Part shown: piece by piece, positions 1-9,397 of the stretch
How the letters are laid out: each line of letters opens with the position of its first letter
Position numbering within the stretch: the first letter of the stretch is position 1
Assembly (NCBI RefSeq): GCF_016808335.1
Contig: NC_053139.1
Location: 19,220,782 to 19,284,781, forward strand
Source of the DNA: Panicum virgatum
Lineage: Eukaryota > Streptophyta > Magnoliopsida > Poales > Poaceae
Direction: 5' to 3'
DNA length: 64,000 bases
The notes under the pieces: model-generated
Databases searched by the model: none
What the model was told of the DNA's origin: nothing
The model's input: the letters and a program-made list of their open reading frames with translations, nothing else
Made by a program: the position numbers and the translations under genes

Positions 1-349
1 TTCACAAGAGATCAGATCTATGGGGTTTTCATGGGTTTGTGGGCCAAGATAGAAAGATTTTGGATTGGAGGGATGCAGTAGAAGGATGTCTGACACCTGA
101 AGTTTAGAAATTCAGAAATATGCATATGGTGTCATGTTTCAGAGTTTAGTGTTTCAGGGGCTTGGTAAGCTGAAGAAAACTAAAGGATTAGGCCGGATAT
201 TACCTTCAGGCCGCAGATTGCCATATCATCGGTTGCAGAGCTTATCGTCTGAGCTGCAGAATCTGCCATGGTTCAGATCTGTTGACTTAGGGTTTGATTG
301 CTGTAGGCTCTGATTCGAATTCCGGCTGCTTGGAGAGTTCTTGCTCGGA
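1..349. repeat. Retroelement flank, no gene
   Basis: No convincing reading frame is present. The stretch is continuous with the DNA after position 3836, because a solo LTR has been inserted between them (TTTGT duplicated at 350-354 and 3831-3835). It is therefore most likely the internal part of the same Tat-like gypsy element whose 3' end follows. That assignment is inferred from context only. Confidence 0.35.
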
Positions 350-354
350 TTTGT

Positions 355-3300
355 TGTAACACCATAATTTTAATTTCAGCTTTTATAATAAATTTAATTG
401 GCTTTATTTATTTTTCTAAGGATTATTGTGTTAGTCTTGCATTTAATCTAATTTTGTTCCTCTAGTAATTAAAATTTTATCATAGATTTAATTTTTGGTG
501 TTGCATTCATGCTGGTGCATAGTTTAAAATATTTGAGTGTGGTTTGAATTCCAATTCATATTTGAATTCAAACCTTTGTTTGTTTGTTTTAGCAATAGAA
601 TAGAAAAAGGAAGAGAGAAATAGGAAAGAAAACCCATCTCAAAACAGCCCCAAACCAGCCGGCCCATCTCCATCTCCTTCTTTCCCTCCAGCCCAAAAAC
701 CCAGCAAACCCCTCAGCCCAGTCTGGCCAAGCCGGCTCAACCCGCTCGGCCCACTCCCTCCGCACACGCGCGCCCCGGCATGCTCTGCTTCGGCCCGCAT
801 CGCGCAACGCGCTCAGCCCGCACTGCTCCTCGCGCTTCCCCCGCTCGCTGACGCCGCGGCCCCACAGGACAGAACCTTCTTCCCCGCCGTGACGGCCTCG
901 CCTCTGCTCCGCACAGCTCAGCCCCGCTCGCCCGCCCCTACTATGTGGACCACCCCGATCCCCCGTGGCCCACTAGTCAGCCATATCCGTCCCTTCCTCC
1001 TTCTAGAAGCCGGCCCCCAGAATCCGGGATCGCGCCGGGTAGCTGCGCAGTCCGCGCGATCCGCAGAACCAGCCACCGAGCCCCACCGAGATCACCAGAG
1101 CTCACTTTCCGTCGCCCGGTGCCGAGAATCTCGCCAGCCCTCTTTAAACACCCCTGGTCACCTCGTGCGCCGCACCTAGCCCACCTACTTAGCCTAGAAC
1201 CGAGCCACGCCGTGCCCCTGCCTAGCTCCGCCGTGCAGAACTCGTGCGCCGCCGCGTCCACGCCATCCCGCTACACCTCCGCCTCTGCGAAACCCCGCAG
1301 ACGCTCCGCCGTGCCGCCGGTGATCTCCACAAGCCGGTCTTCCCCGAGCTCTGCCCGCACCACACCGGGATTGCGCCGGATTTCGACTCCGATCGACAGC
1401 GAGGCTTCCCGTGTGATCCAGGAGGTCGGTGACGCTCTGCAGCGACCCGTCCACGAGTATCACGCCGAGCCGCCGCCGGACCCCGACGCCGGTGATTCTG
1501 CACTGCGACCCCGACTAATCCGCGTCCTCGGTGAGCACCCCCAAGACCCCGCCGTACTTTTACACTAGCTACCTTAGCTTGTAGCACACCCCAGTAGCCG
1601 CGCGAGCGCACGCCGGCGATGCTCCGCCGCGCACACCCGCCACCGCCGCCGCACACGCCGTCCCGAGCCCTAATCCGCTGCTCTGAGCGCATAGGTGTAT
1701 TACCCATGCTGCAATGGTGCTCCACAGCCCATCCCCGGCTCAAACCGACACCCGGAGTGCCGGATTTGGCCTCCTCCGGTGAAACCGCCGCCGCGGAACC
1801 GAACTCCGGCGCTGAGCGCCGCCGCCCAGCACCCCAAACCTCCCTGGCCACCCGATCCAAGACCGACGGCCTAGATTAGATCTAGACCCGAGCCTCCCTG
1901 AGCCCTCAGATCGAGATCCGACGGTCCTGATCTGAAGATAACGGTTCGCCTGGCATTTTGTTAAAGAGCCCCTCGGCTTTCTTGATTTCAACCCGCAGTC
2001 CGCGCCCGTTCAAAACTATTTCCAAAATGGCCCTGTTTTATTCACTTAAGCCCCTGAGTTTCTTGGTTTTTGAACCCGCAGTCCAGGCCCTGTGTTTTTG
2101 CACGCTAGCCCTTAGATCTAATGTTTATTTATATTTAGGCCCTCGATTTTTGCAGAAAACCCCCTGGAACTTAGTTTTTCTCGCAGATAAGCCCCTAGAA
2201 CTTGTTTTAGGCCTAGAATTTGCGTTTTAACTCCGTTTTAGGCGTTCTTTATGTCCACGCGATCGTTGTAACGCATAGAATAGTTTTAGACTAGTTAAGT
2301 GTGCTGTTTTTATGTATTATTGTACTGTTTCTTAGTGTTAGCCTTTATTTGCATGTATGTTTATGTTGTTGTCTTTGTTTTTGGCCATGTGTTCGTGAGT
2401 AGATGTTGAGCTACCGGAGGAGCCCCAGTACCAGTACCCAGAGCAGCCGTCTTCCGACCAGTTTGAGCAGCAGCAGGACCAGTATGAGGAAGGCAAGTAT
2501 AACATGAACAACCTATCACTTTTAAATACAATTTCATACTGCATTTTAATACTGTATGTCTATAAGGATTTTTCTAGCCACTTTATATCCTTTATATATA
2601 TCCCATGGGTTGCATTTTGGTTAGTTGTGATAGGTGCCGCGCTATAACATATAATGGTCCTTTTTAATTAATTTGATTAATGGTATATGCAACTTAATTC
2701 TGAGAGTGGCCCTCTGTGTGGCTTGAGTGGCTCACATCTCGTTAAAATTAGTTTTGTTAGAAACATGGTTTAGGGGGCCAGCACGGTGCTTACTGCCTAG
2801 TTGGCCACTCTCCATAAGGACCGGTTCATAGAGCGACAACCTGGGACAACAGCGCTACCACAAGACTGGAATGGGACGGTCTTGGCGTAATAATTAGGTC
2901 TTTTTGGTTTGGAGTAACTTACCTGCGGGGCAAGGGTGGTAAGCTTCTATGTCCCTCGTACTGAGTGGCCTCGTCTGTGGTATTCTTGACGCCCACTAGA
3001 CCTGCTCCATAGTTGCCGATCTAACCCTCGCGGTTATTCCTTACCAACGAGATTCTTTGTAAAGGCCTCGTAGTGAGTTTGCTAGTCATCTCACCTAAGG
3101 AAGTGTGATGAACAACTAGCATAGCTCACGACTTGTGGGTAAAGATGTGCAACCTCTGCAGAGTGTAAAACTGGTATACTCACGGTCATGAGCGGCCCAG
3201 ATCCTCCTTTTGATTAGTGGGGTTATCTCCTTCCGACGAGGGAGGTGTCTCTCGGGGTTACCTTGGTGGTTTCGGTTTGGTTCTCAGTAGTAACATGATT

Positions 3301-3830
3301 AATTTTGATTAATTACTATGTAACTGGGTTTATGGTAATTCATCAACTTGTAGTAATTAGTGTTAATAAAATTTTGCTAAGACTTAAAAGCTATTGCAGT
3401 CAGTCAGCCAACCATAGAGCCTCATAGTTTGTGTTATACTTGTTGAGTACAAGTTGTGTACTCACTCTTGCCTACTCTACTCTTTTTCCTCTTGGGAATA
3501 CTCTACTGCTGCTCAGTTCCTGCCGACGCGAGGGAGTTCGCTCAGCGCTACCAGGACTACGAGGACTTCTAGGCGTTCGTCTCCCAGTCGACGTCCCTGT
3601 GGCGCCCTGCTCAGCTTCGGAGAGTTTTTATCGTATTTGTATTTTACGCTTCCGCTGTATCAGACATTTTGTCATTAATATAATAAATAACATTCGTATT
3701 CGCTTTATTATATCATTTTACATGATATGTGCTGTGATATATTGTTCATTCTGTTGTATATACGTGTGACTTGATCCTGGCACGTATGTGATAGCTCGGT
3801 TTATGTTCCTTTTATAAACCGGGTGTTACA
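355..3830 (+). mobile_element. Solo LTR, ~3.5 kb, chromovirus-like family 'L1'
   Basis: The element begins TGTAACACC and ends GGTGTTACA, and the 5-bp duplication TTTGT flanks it (350-354, 3831-3835). There is no primer site, gag or pol, so it is a solo LTR left by LTR-LTR recombination. Two inverted relatives lie at 56480-63475. The first ~550 bp are AT-rich; 650-1900 is very GC-rich and gives many chance ORFs. The second half contains exon-like segments (see 2403-3572). Orientation is set by those splice-like signals. Ends of this kind with LTRs over 3 kb are known in Tekay/Del chromoviruses; family membership is inference. Confidence 0.85.
2403..3572 (+). other. Exon-like acidic mini-ORF inside the LTR (copy 1)
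   Basis: Exon 2 is 2403-2492, preceded by GTGAGTAG and ending AG|GCAAGT, a textbook GC splice donor. Exon 3 starts at 3517 after CTGCTCAG and ends at a TAG at 3570-3572. Joined, they keep one frame rich in Glu, Gln, Pro, Tyr and Asp (VELPEEPQYQYPEQ... then VPADAREFAQRYQDYEDF, stop). An upstream donor CTCG|GTGAGC lies at 1530/1531, and a long open frame (945-1530) runs into it in the phase needed. An AATAAA-like string follows the stop near 3680. Both later copies of this LTR keep the frame and the splice signals. Function unknown; it may be a leader ORF or a captured gene end. Confidence 0.45.
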
Positions 3831-3835
3831 TTTGT

Positions 3836-4952
3836 AGAGCTTGGTTTTCAAATTATGCTCGGATTCAAGAGTTCGGTTCAAGGTGGAAGTGTTACTCTAC
3901 TCTTGTGCGGGTTGCTTTTAGTTTGAATTCCGTTGGCTCTTGGATATTTATAGAAGACTGATGCGTTGCCATCGGCTTTTTGGAAGGTAATCGGACACAC
4001 GGAATTGAAGAAAACTCGATTTCATTAAAGGAAATTGATTTCATTGATACGGGTTCATTACAAGGAAAGCCAATTTTACAAAGGAATAAATCCTTCGGCT
4101 TTGTGATCCTACCCTTACGATACTACCTACATCTACCAGTCGTAGGTGTCTGAATACCTACGGTGCTTCAGGCTTCGCGACGGTGCGTCTCCGCCGTCGT
4201 CGTCATCATCATTGCCGTCGTCGCTGCTGCTGCTGCTGCCGTCGTCCTCGGCACTGCTGCTGCTTCGTCCGCCGTCGCTGCTGCTTCCTTCTTCGCTCCC
4301 CTCTGTGGGAGCTTTGAGGAATTGGTGGGGGTTTCCTCCTACCGCCGTGTCGTCGCTGGAGGAAGAGTCGATCTTTTCAGAGGGGTCGGCTCCCTCCCAA
4401 GAGAAGGCGTCGTCTTCGCTGCTCTCCAGTTCCTCTTGGAACAGGAACTGGAGGTCTTCTTCTCCTTCGGTCTCGGGCTCGTCTTCCTCGTTGACGACCC
4501 CGAAATCGAACTCCTCTGCATCCCAATGCAGAGGAGCCAGTGCTTCGTACGCCGCTATCGGGTCCCATTCGGGGGTCGGCTCTCGGCTCTCTGGGATAGA
4601 GTCGATGGAGGAGGTGGAGAGAGAAGAAGAGGAAGGAGATGGGGAGGAGGAAGAAGAGGAATCTCCAAAAGAATTGGAGCCGAAGGAAGAAGAGATGGCC
4701 ATGGCTGGTGAAGGATTGGTGCGCTACTGGCTTTGGGAGGAAGAAGGAGTTTGCTGTGAAGAAGAGCCAATTCGGGGCGAGGTTAAATAGCGAAAAGATG
4801 GAAAACGGATCGGCAGTTTCACATTCTACAAGGAGCCAGTTGCAGAGATGTTGCGTCTTCTTTGGTGATTGTAGTGTGTTTAATGAGCATTAACGAGAAG
4901 ATGAAGCGACGAATTGGTTTTGGAACTATCATTGCCAAAACCAGGGGGCATG
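3836..4952 (+). mobile_element. Tat-like gypsy 3' internal region
   Basis: This segment resumes the element interrupted by the solo LTR and runs up to an LTR starting near 4953. A purine-rich stretch (CCAGGGGGCA, 4941-4950) just before the LTR could be its polypurine tract. It carries one ORF on the opposite strand (4133-4702). No gag, protease or reverse transcriptase is seen, so the coding part lies outside the window or is lost. Confidence 0.5.
4133..4702 (-). CDS. Antisense acidic Ser/Asp/Glu-rich ORF of a Tat-like element
   Basis: The frame encodes 189 residues with an ATG and no interruptions. It opens with a Ser-rich stretch (residues ~4-35), has a middle part with the string REPTPEWDPIAAYEALAPLHWD (split here: REPTPEWDP, then AAYEALAPLHWD), then long acidic runs and Ser/Asp repeats (about 150-170), ending with a basic patch (KHRR) and YSDTYDW. 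No catalytic domain is visible. Tat-clade gypsy elements such as Grande are known to carry an extra antisense ORF between pol and the 3' LTR, and both position and strand match here. Low complexity makes the opposite strand open as well, but the non-repetitive middle argues for this strand. Role unknown. Confidence 0.5.
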   Translation of the reverse strand: MAISSSFGSNSFGDSSSSSSPSPSSSSLSTSSIDSIPESREPTPEWDPIAAYEALAPLHWDAEEFDFGVVNEEDEPETEGEEDLQFLFQEELESSEDDAFSWEGADPSEKIDSSSSDDTAVGGNPHQFLKAPTEGSEEGSSSDGGRSSSSAEDDGSSSSSDDGNDDDDDGGDAPSRSLKHRRYSDTYDW

Positions 4953-6168
4953 TGTTATCGCCATAAATTAACAGGATTAATTTATGAGCCGAAAGCAAGA
5001 TGGGTTTAAAGCAGAAGATTGAAGAAGACTTGTAAATCGGCTCCTGCGTGAGCATCTGGGCCACATGGGCCATGTATCCTTAGATTTAGTTCAAAGATTA
5101 GAGATAGAGTCCAATCGGGACAAGATTAGCTTAGATTGTTTCCCAAGTCTCCGGACTATAAATATGTACCCTTTGTTATTCGTAAAGGAGAGCATCATCA
5201 CGTCTCGCAAACAACAACTCTCGGCGCATCGCCACCCCTAGTCCTAGGGTTTCATCCAAGTAAGCGCCATGCTGCCCTGATCGCTTCTTGCGATCAGGGC
5301 AGCGTAGTTCTTGCTTTTACCTTGGCATTACTCGTACTGAAGCGTTTTTGATGGCGAGTAATGCTAGTTATCCTGATGTTCGTAGCATGGCTTTTAGTAG
5401 ATCTGTTGTGCTTCGTTTCTTATCATCTATGAATATCATGTTGTCTCTGTGCAGTCACATTTCAATCTTATGCTAGTTCTTGTCGCATAGAATTAGTCGC
5501 ACAGAGGCAACACCCTGCTTCTTTTATGTTTAGTAGATCTAATCTGTTATGGTTTGCTCTTGTCTTAGGAGTTGGCGTAATATCTGCTAGGTTAGGCCTT
5601 GCAAACGGATTGGATGATCTGGTGGCGTAGTAGATGTTTTATCTTGGCCTTGATAGGGATTGTTCCGGGAATCGGCTCTTGCTAGTTCTTAGGCCTCTGT
5701 TTTGGGTTTGGGTTTAGATATCTGTTACGTTCATTAGGCCTAGTCACGTGTAGGATGTTCCGATCTAGCAGTGAAGCTTTTACCATCGTGGATTAGATTA
5801 GCTAGATTTAATTGAAGCAGCTTTACAGTTATTTGCTTTATTTATCACATCCGGATGCAAACAGATCTCATCTGACACCGGGACTCGATCGGTTCTTTAA
5901 AGCCGATGCAAGAGTTGTCCCGGGGAGCCGACCACGGCTCGGACTTATGTTTACATGTGTCTTTGTACGCAGGAAACTGTTTGGAGCACGTCTGCACCCT
6001 CCTGATCGGGTATAGGTCAGGTGGCACGCCCGGTTTTCCACAGAACCTCCGGGCGCGTGATGGAATTGCGGGCCGTCGACGAGGGAGCAGTGCCTGCCAG
6101 CGCCCTAGCGACCTCCCGGCTCTTCGTGTTGCCTGTCGCTGCTCGCCGGTAGGTTTCGACCGACAACA
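4953..6168 (+). mobile_element. LTR of Tat-like gypsy element
   Basis: The segment starts TGTTATCG and ends CGACAACA, giving short inverted ends, and follows the purine-rich string at 4941-4950. A promoter-like TATA box (CTATAAATATG) lies near 5156, about 200 bp in. The remaining ~1 kb is T-rich leader-like sequence without a gene. No matching second LTR or target duplication is visible, so the boundaries are tentative by a few bases. Confidence 0.55.
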
Positions 6169-7545
6169 CTGGCTTAGGGCCTAGCACCTTGTTTGGACAA
6201 GAGGGAGCCTAGGACAGGCCAACCCCAACAGTTGGGGGCGGTTGGCGCCACTGGTTGGTCGGCCGATGGCCCAGTCGGCCCCACCGCCTTCAACCAGGCA
6301 TGTGGAGGCGTCCCATTGGCTCCCAACGTCGGTTCGAGGAGGCATAGGTGCAGAAGAGTGTTGTGCTGCCCGTGGCTTCCTCCTATAAATATGAGAGGGG
6401 GTTAGATTAAGGACACACCTCAAGTTGAAGCTCAAGCTCACTCTCTTATTTTAGTGGAGTTTAGGTGAAGTCTAGTAGTCATCGAGTCCCCGGAGTTGCT
6501 TAGGAGTTCTGGTATGGGTTCCTCTCTAGTTTTCTTGTGTAATTCTCAGTCGTTTGTAGTAAAATTAAACTATGGTTACCAATATCTATATGATTTATAT
6601 TCTGAGCTATCGTATATATGTTTCATGATCTGGAAATATCTCCATGTGCTTGCGATGGTTAACATATTAGCTTTAGAACTCTGGCAACTGCTGCAGTATT
6701 CGTTTGTTTGCTCTAGTATGAGTCTGTCCATCCAGAGGGTGGGGGCTCTGCGCGAGATACTAGAGTATTCCCTCCGTCCCAAAATGCTAGTCATCCTAGG
6801 ATTCAAAATTTGTCCCAAAAAACAAGTCACCCTACCTTGTTTGAAAAGTGCATGTGAATGCAAGAATCACTTAGTGCCAAATATAGATAATATATAGGGG
6901 GCAAACATGGTCATTTCACCTTCTTGTTAATTTGTCTTAGAATTCCTAGAATGTCTAGTATTTTGGGACGGAGTGAGTATTTCTTACTAGTGTAGACGTG
7001 GTGTCTAGATTAGTTAAGTGTTGCTGGATTGTCGCCCTTTCCCATGGTGTGTAGAGGTGGTGACAGCCCTGCCCATGCCCAATAATCCTCCACATTCGGA
7101 TTGGGGGGGGGGGGTAGGAGGTCCATAAAAAGCCGTATGGTTTGGTCGGCTCCTCCCGTCAAGCTAGTAGCGGTCTCCCTTTTGTACCAGTTTAATCTTC
7201 TGTTGATCTAACCGTAGAATAGCATAGATATAGCTAGCCTAGTACCTTTGACTCGAGTTGCTAACTTCTTCCTTGCTCCCTACCTATAGAATATTTGGAG
7301 CTGAGTGTAAATTTGTGTGTCACACTACTTCCTATCCTGCTATTTTATCTTACTCCTGTTTATGCAATTGAATATCTAATCTAGATCAGTTCATTAACTA
7401 GCCTTAGCACTTTCAACCGCCGTCTTCAATGTGAAAATATAAATGACACTCTGATATACTCTCGGGTAAAATGCTATAACGGTATTGCGTGCGCTTGTAG
7501 ATTTATCGTGGTTCATGAAATACTGGCCACCCCTCTTGGCGCTGA
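6169..7545 (+). mobile_element. Decayed gypsy LTR, same family as 25081-26626
   Basis: Long stretches match the LTR at 25081-26626, including the GTTGGGGGCGG block (~6230), the TATA box CTATAAATATGAG (~6384), the GGGTGGGGGCT block (~6738) and the ATACTGGCCACCCC block near 7530. Neither the TGTTG start nor the CAACA end is recognisable, so both termini have been lost. A G12 run sits near 7103. A Stowaway MITE is inserted inside it. Confidence 0.7.
6766..6979. mobile_element. Stowaway-type MITE
   Basis: The terminal inverted repeats read TTCCCTCCGTCCCAAAA and TTTTGGGACGGAGTGAG, flanked by TA on each side (6766-6767, 6978-6979). The related LTR further right has the uninterrupted target (AGAGTATCCCTTACTAG near 25990). 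The internal sequence is short and non-coding, as expected for a non-autonomous Tc1/mariner derivative. Confidence 0.9.
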
Positions 7546-7950
7546 GGAAGTAAGTATGGCTGAAATGAAGATTATGACCTATAAAAACAGGAATTCTCGC
7601 GGAAAATTTCCCACTTGAAAACCAAAAACAGAGAATACAGTCAAGAAAACACCCCAATTGGATTCGTTCCTGTTCCCGCTGGTTTTCCCATTTTTTCCTG
7701 TTTTTCTAATTTTCCTGAGGAAGTAATTTATTGTCGATTTAGACGGTAAACGGTGTCGTTCGGGATGACATTTTCCCATCCCATTTTCATCTACCTCTTG
7801 AGGTGCTCAAAAAAAGTGGAGTGGAGCTAGTTCTTTGCGGAGTAGAGTGGAGTAGCTCTTTAATTAGAATCTGTGAATGTCTGAATGAACTTGTGGATTT
7901 GTAACTGGGAAAGTAATAAGGTAATGATTTTATTACGGCCGGCCGCATGT
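7546..7950. other. Intergenic DNA, no gene seen
   Basis: Diverged AT-rich sequence lies between the decayed LTR and the HRD1 upstream region. Phrases such as GGGATGACATTTTCCCATCCC resemble decayed hAT-type non-autonomous elements, but I could not define ends or a target duplication. Confidence 0.3.
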
Positions 7951-8036
7951 TTGCGTTATTATACAGCAGACTAAATTCACCATCCACCACCGCTTGCGTT
8001 ATTATACAGCAGACTAAATTCACCATCCACCACCGC
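7951..8036. repeat. Perfect 43-bp tandem duplication
   Basis: A 43-bp unit beginning TTGCGTTATTATACAGCAG and ending CCACCACCGC is repeated twice head to tail with no mismatch (7951-7993, 7994-8036). It lies about 1.4 kb upstream of the HRD1 start codon. Perfect identity indicates a recent event. Confidence 0.95.
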
Positions 8037-8069
8037 AGTATAGTGACACATGCAATCAATTTTCAAACT

Positions 8070-8575
8070 AAAAAAGTTATAGTTCTTAAACGATCTATTA
8101 AATTCAAATTCCGACTGCATAATTGTATCTCTTTTGAGGAGATCTTCAGAACAAGATCTCAGTTGATTGCTTTATGTACAATGAAAAAATACCAAAATAA
8201 ATTAGTTAAAATGCTCAATCGATCTGCTAACGTTGCCCATTATTAATCATGCAATCAACATTTACCTATCTAAAAAAATTGTTTACCCTTATCCATTATG
8301 GATAGTAAACAATCTATTTTCGTAATATGAACACCAATATTTACTTAACTGAACTCGAGCATGCAAAAGCAACATTATGTAAACCCTTAAGCAACTTTTG
8401 CAAATACTGTAAGCAAATTAGAATACGTGAAAAAATATTTTTTTTCTCTCAAAAAATTATATCATTAAAACATAATGGTTTGAGATATTGTTTTGAAATT
8501 TTTATTGAAACAAACACACATGTGCAATCGGATTTTGATTCTGATGCTCAGTTTTGAAACTATAATTTTTTTTAT
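8070..8575. repeat. Imperfect inverted repeat, MITE or fold-back relic
   Basis: About 95 bp at 8070-8165 match the reverse complement of about 8482-8575 at roughly three-quarters identity. Shared blocks include TATAGTT, AAATYCGA, TGCA and AACA-ATCTCA. The ~315-bp loop has no gene. No clear target duplication was found, so the mobile class is unknown. Confidence 0.5.
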
Positions 8576-8729
8576 TATGAAAGTAGGTGCATGCATGTGT
8601 TTTTTATTTTTTTCTTGCCTTTTATATAGATATCGGCCGTACCACCGGTCCAACTTACAACCGACCAAAAATTATCTGCGTCCAAGTAATAATGAGCAGG
8701 CCGAGTAATAATGGCTCCCCTCTGGCCAT

Positions 8730-8756
8730 CCTCCACGTTTCTTGTACACGTGGAGG
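8730..8756. promoter_or_regulatory. 9-bp inverted repeat with G-box, HRD1 upstream
   Basis: CCTCCACGT (8730-8738) and ACGTGGAGG (8748-8756) are perfect inverted copies around a 9-bp spacer. The right arm overlaps a G-box, CACGTG (8747-8752). bZIP and bHLH factors bind G-boxes. It lies ~640 bp before the start codon. Function is inferred. Confidence 0.45.
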
Positions 8757-8819
8757 CCACTCATTGGCGCAAGCCACGCCATCCATGGACCCTCAAGTCC
8801 GCGCCCACGCCGCAGCCTT

Positions 8820-8842
8820 CCAATTCCAGTTCCACCACGTCA
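8820..8842 (-). promoter_or_regulatory. CCAAT box plus perfect UPR element
   Basis: CCACGTCA at 8835-8842 is the reverse complement of TGACGTGG, the core unfolded-protein-response element recognised by ER-stress bZIP factors (bZIP60/bZIP28/XBP1 class). A CCAAT box starts at 8820, ten bases before it. A canonical ER stress element is CCAAT-N9-CCACG, so the spacing here is one base too long. ERAD genes such as HRD1 are typical UPR targets, which makes the site plausible. Confidence 0.5.
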
Positions 8843-9171
8843 CGGCGCCCCACCGCCGTCCATCACCCACACGCCAACATCTTGCGTGGGCGCGTGGTGG
8901 ACCGAGCCTAGTCACCATCTCGCAGGCTCACACCTCTTCTTCTTCCAGCCGGGTGCCGGGAACTCCGTTTTTTCCCAAAAAAGAAAATAAAAAATCGAAC
9001 GAGCAAAAAAAAAGAAAAGGAAAGAAAATTCCAAACCCTCTTCCCCCAAAATCGCAGCGGCGGCTTATCCACCTTGAATGAGTCGAAGCCTCTCTCCGAC
9101 AAGGCGTCGCCGTCGGACCTCTCGTAGAGCCGCCGACCTTCTCCGCGCCTCGCGCCAGTGAGGTGATCCGG

Positions 9172-9291
9172 GTAAGGGGCTGACATCGCACTGGCGCTCC
9201 CGATCTGATACAGCACCCAGGGTTTCGAACGCGCGCTGATTTTTGTGAATTTTTTTACTATTCTGCTGAGTAATTTGAATTTTTGTTCTAG
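9172..9291 (+). other. Probable intron in the HRD1 5' leader
   Basis: GTAAGG at 9172 and TTTTTGTTCTAG ending at 9291 bound a T-rich 120-bp stretch between GC-rich leader sequences. A short leader intron just before the start codon is common in plant genes. The transcription start is not visible; the purine-rich stretch near 8995-9035 may be just upstream of or within the leader. Confidence 0.45.
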
Positions 9292-9397
9292 GCGATCTGA
9301 TCCAGTGGTGGTGCGGTGCGATTCTGTTGCGGAAATTTTTGTTGAGGGGGAATTTTCTGCGGGCGGCGCCGGCGCCGGCGCCGGAGGCGAAGCGAAG

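Noticed and set aside
945..1568. 207-codon ORF in the solo LTR GC-rich block as a stand-alone gene
   Set aside because: Not kept in the two other L1 copies. Its phase fits the exon-2 mini-ORF, so it is only mentioned there as a possible first exon.
4146..4790. Plus-strand 214- and 182-codon ORFs over the acidic region
   Set aside because: They are mirror frames of the Ser/Asp/Glu-rich minus-strand ORF; low-complexity DNA opens several frames, and only the minus frame has a non-repetitive core.
8763..8778. ATTGG...CCACG as an ERSE-II element
   Set aside because: The gap is six bases; ERSE-II needs one, so the pairing is probably chance.
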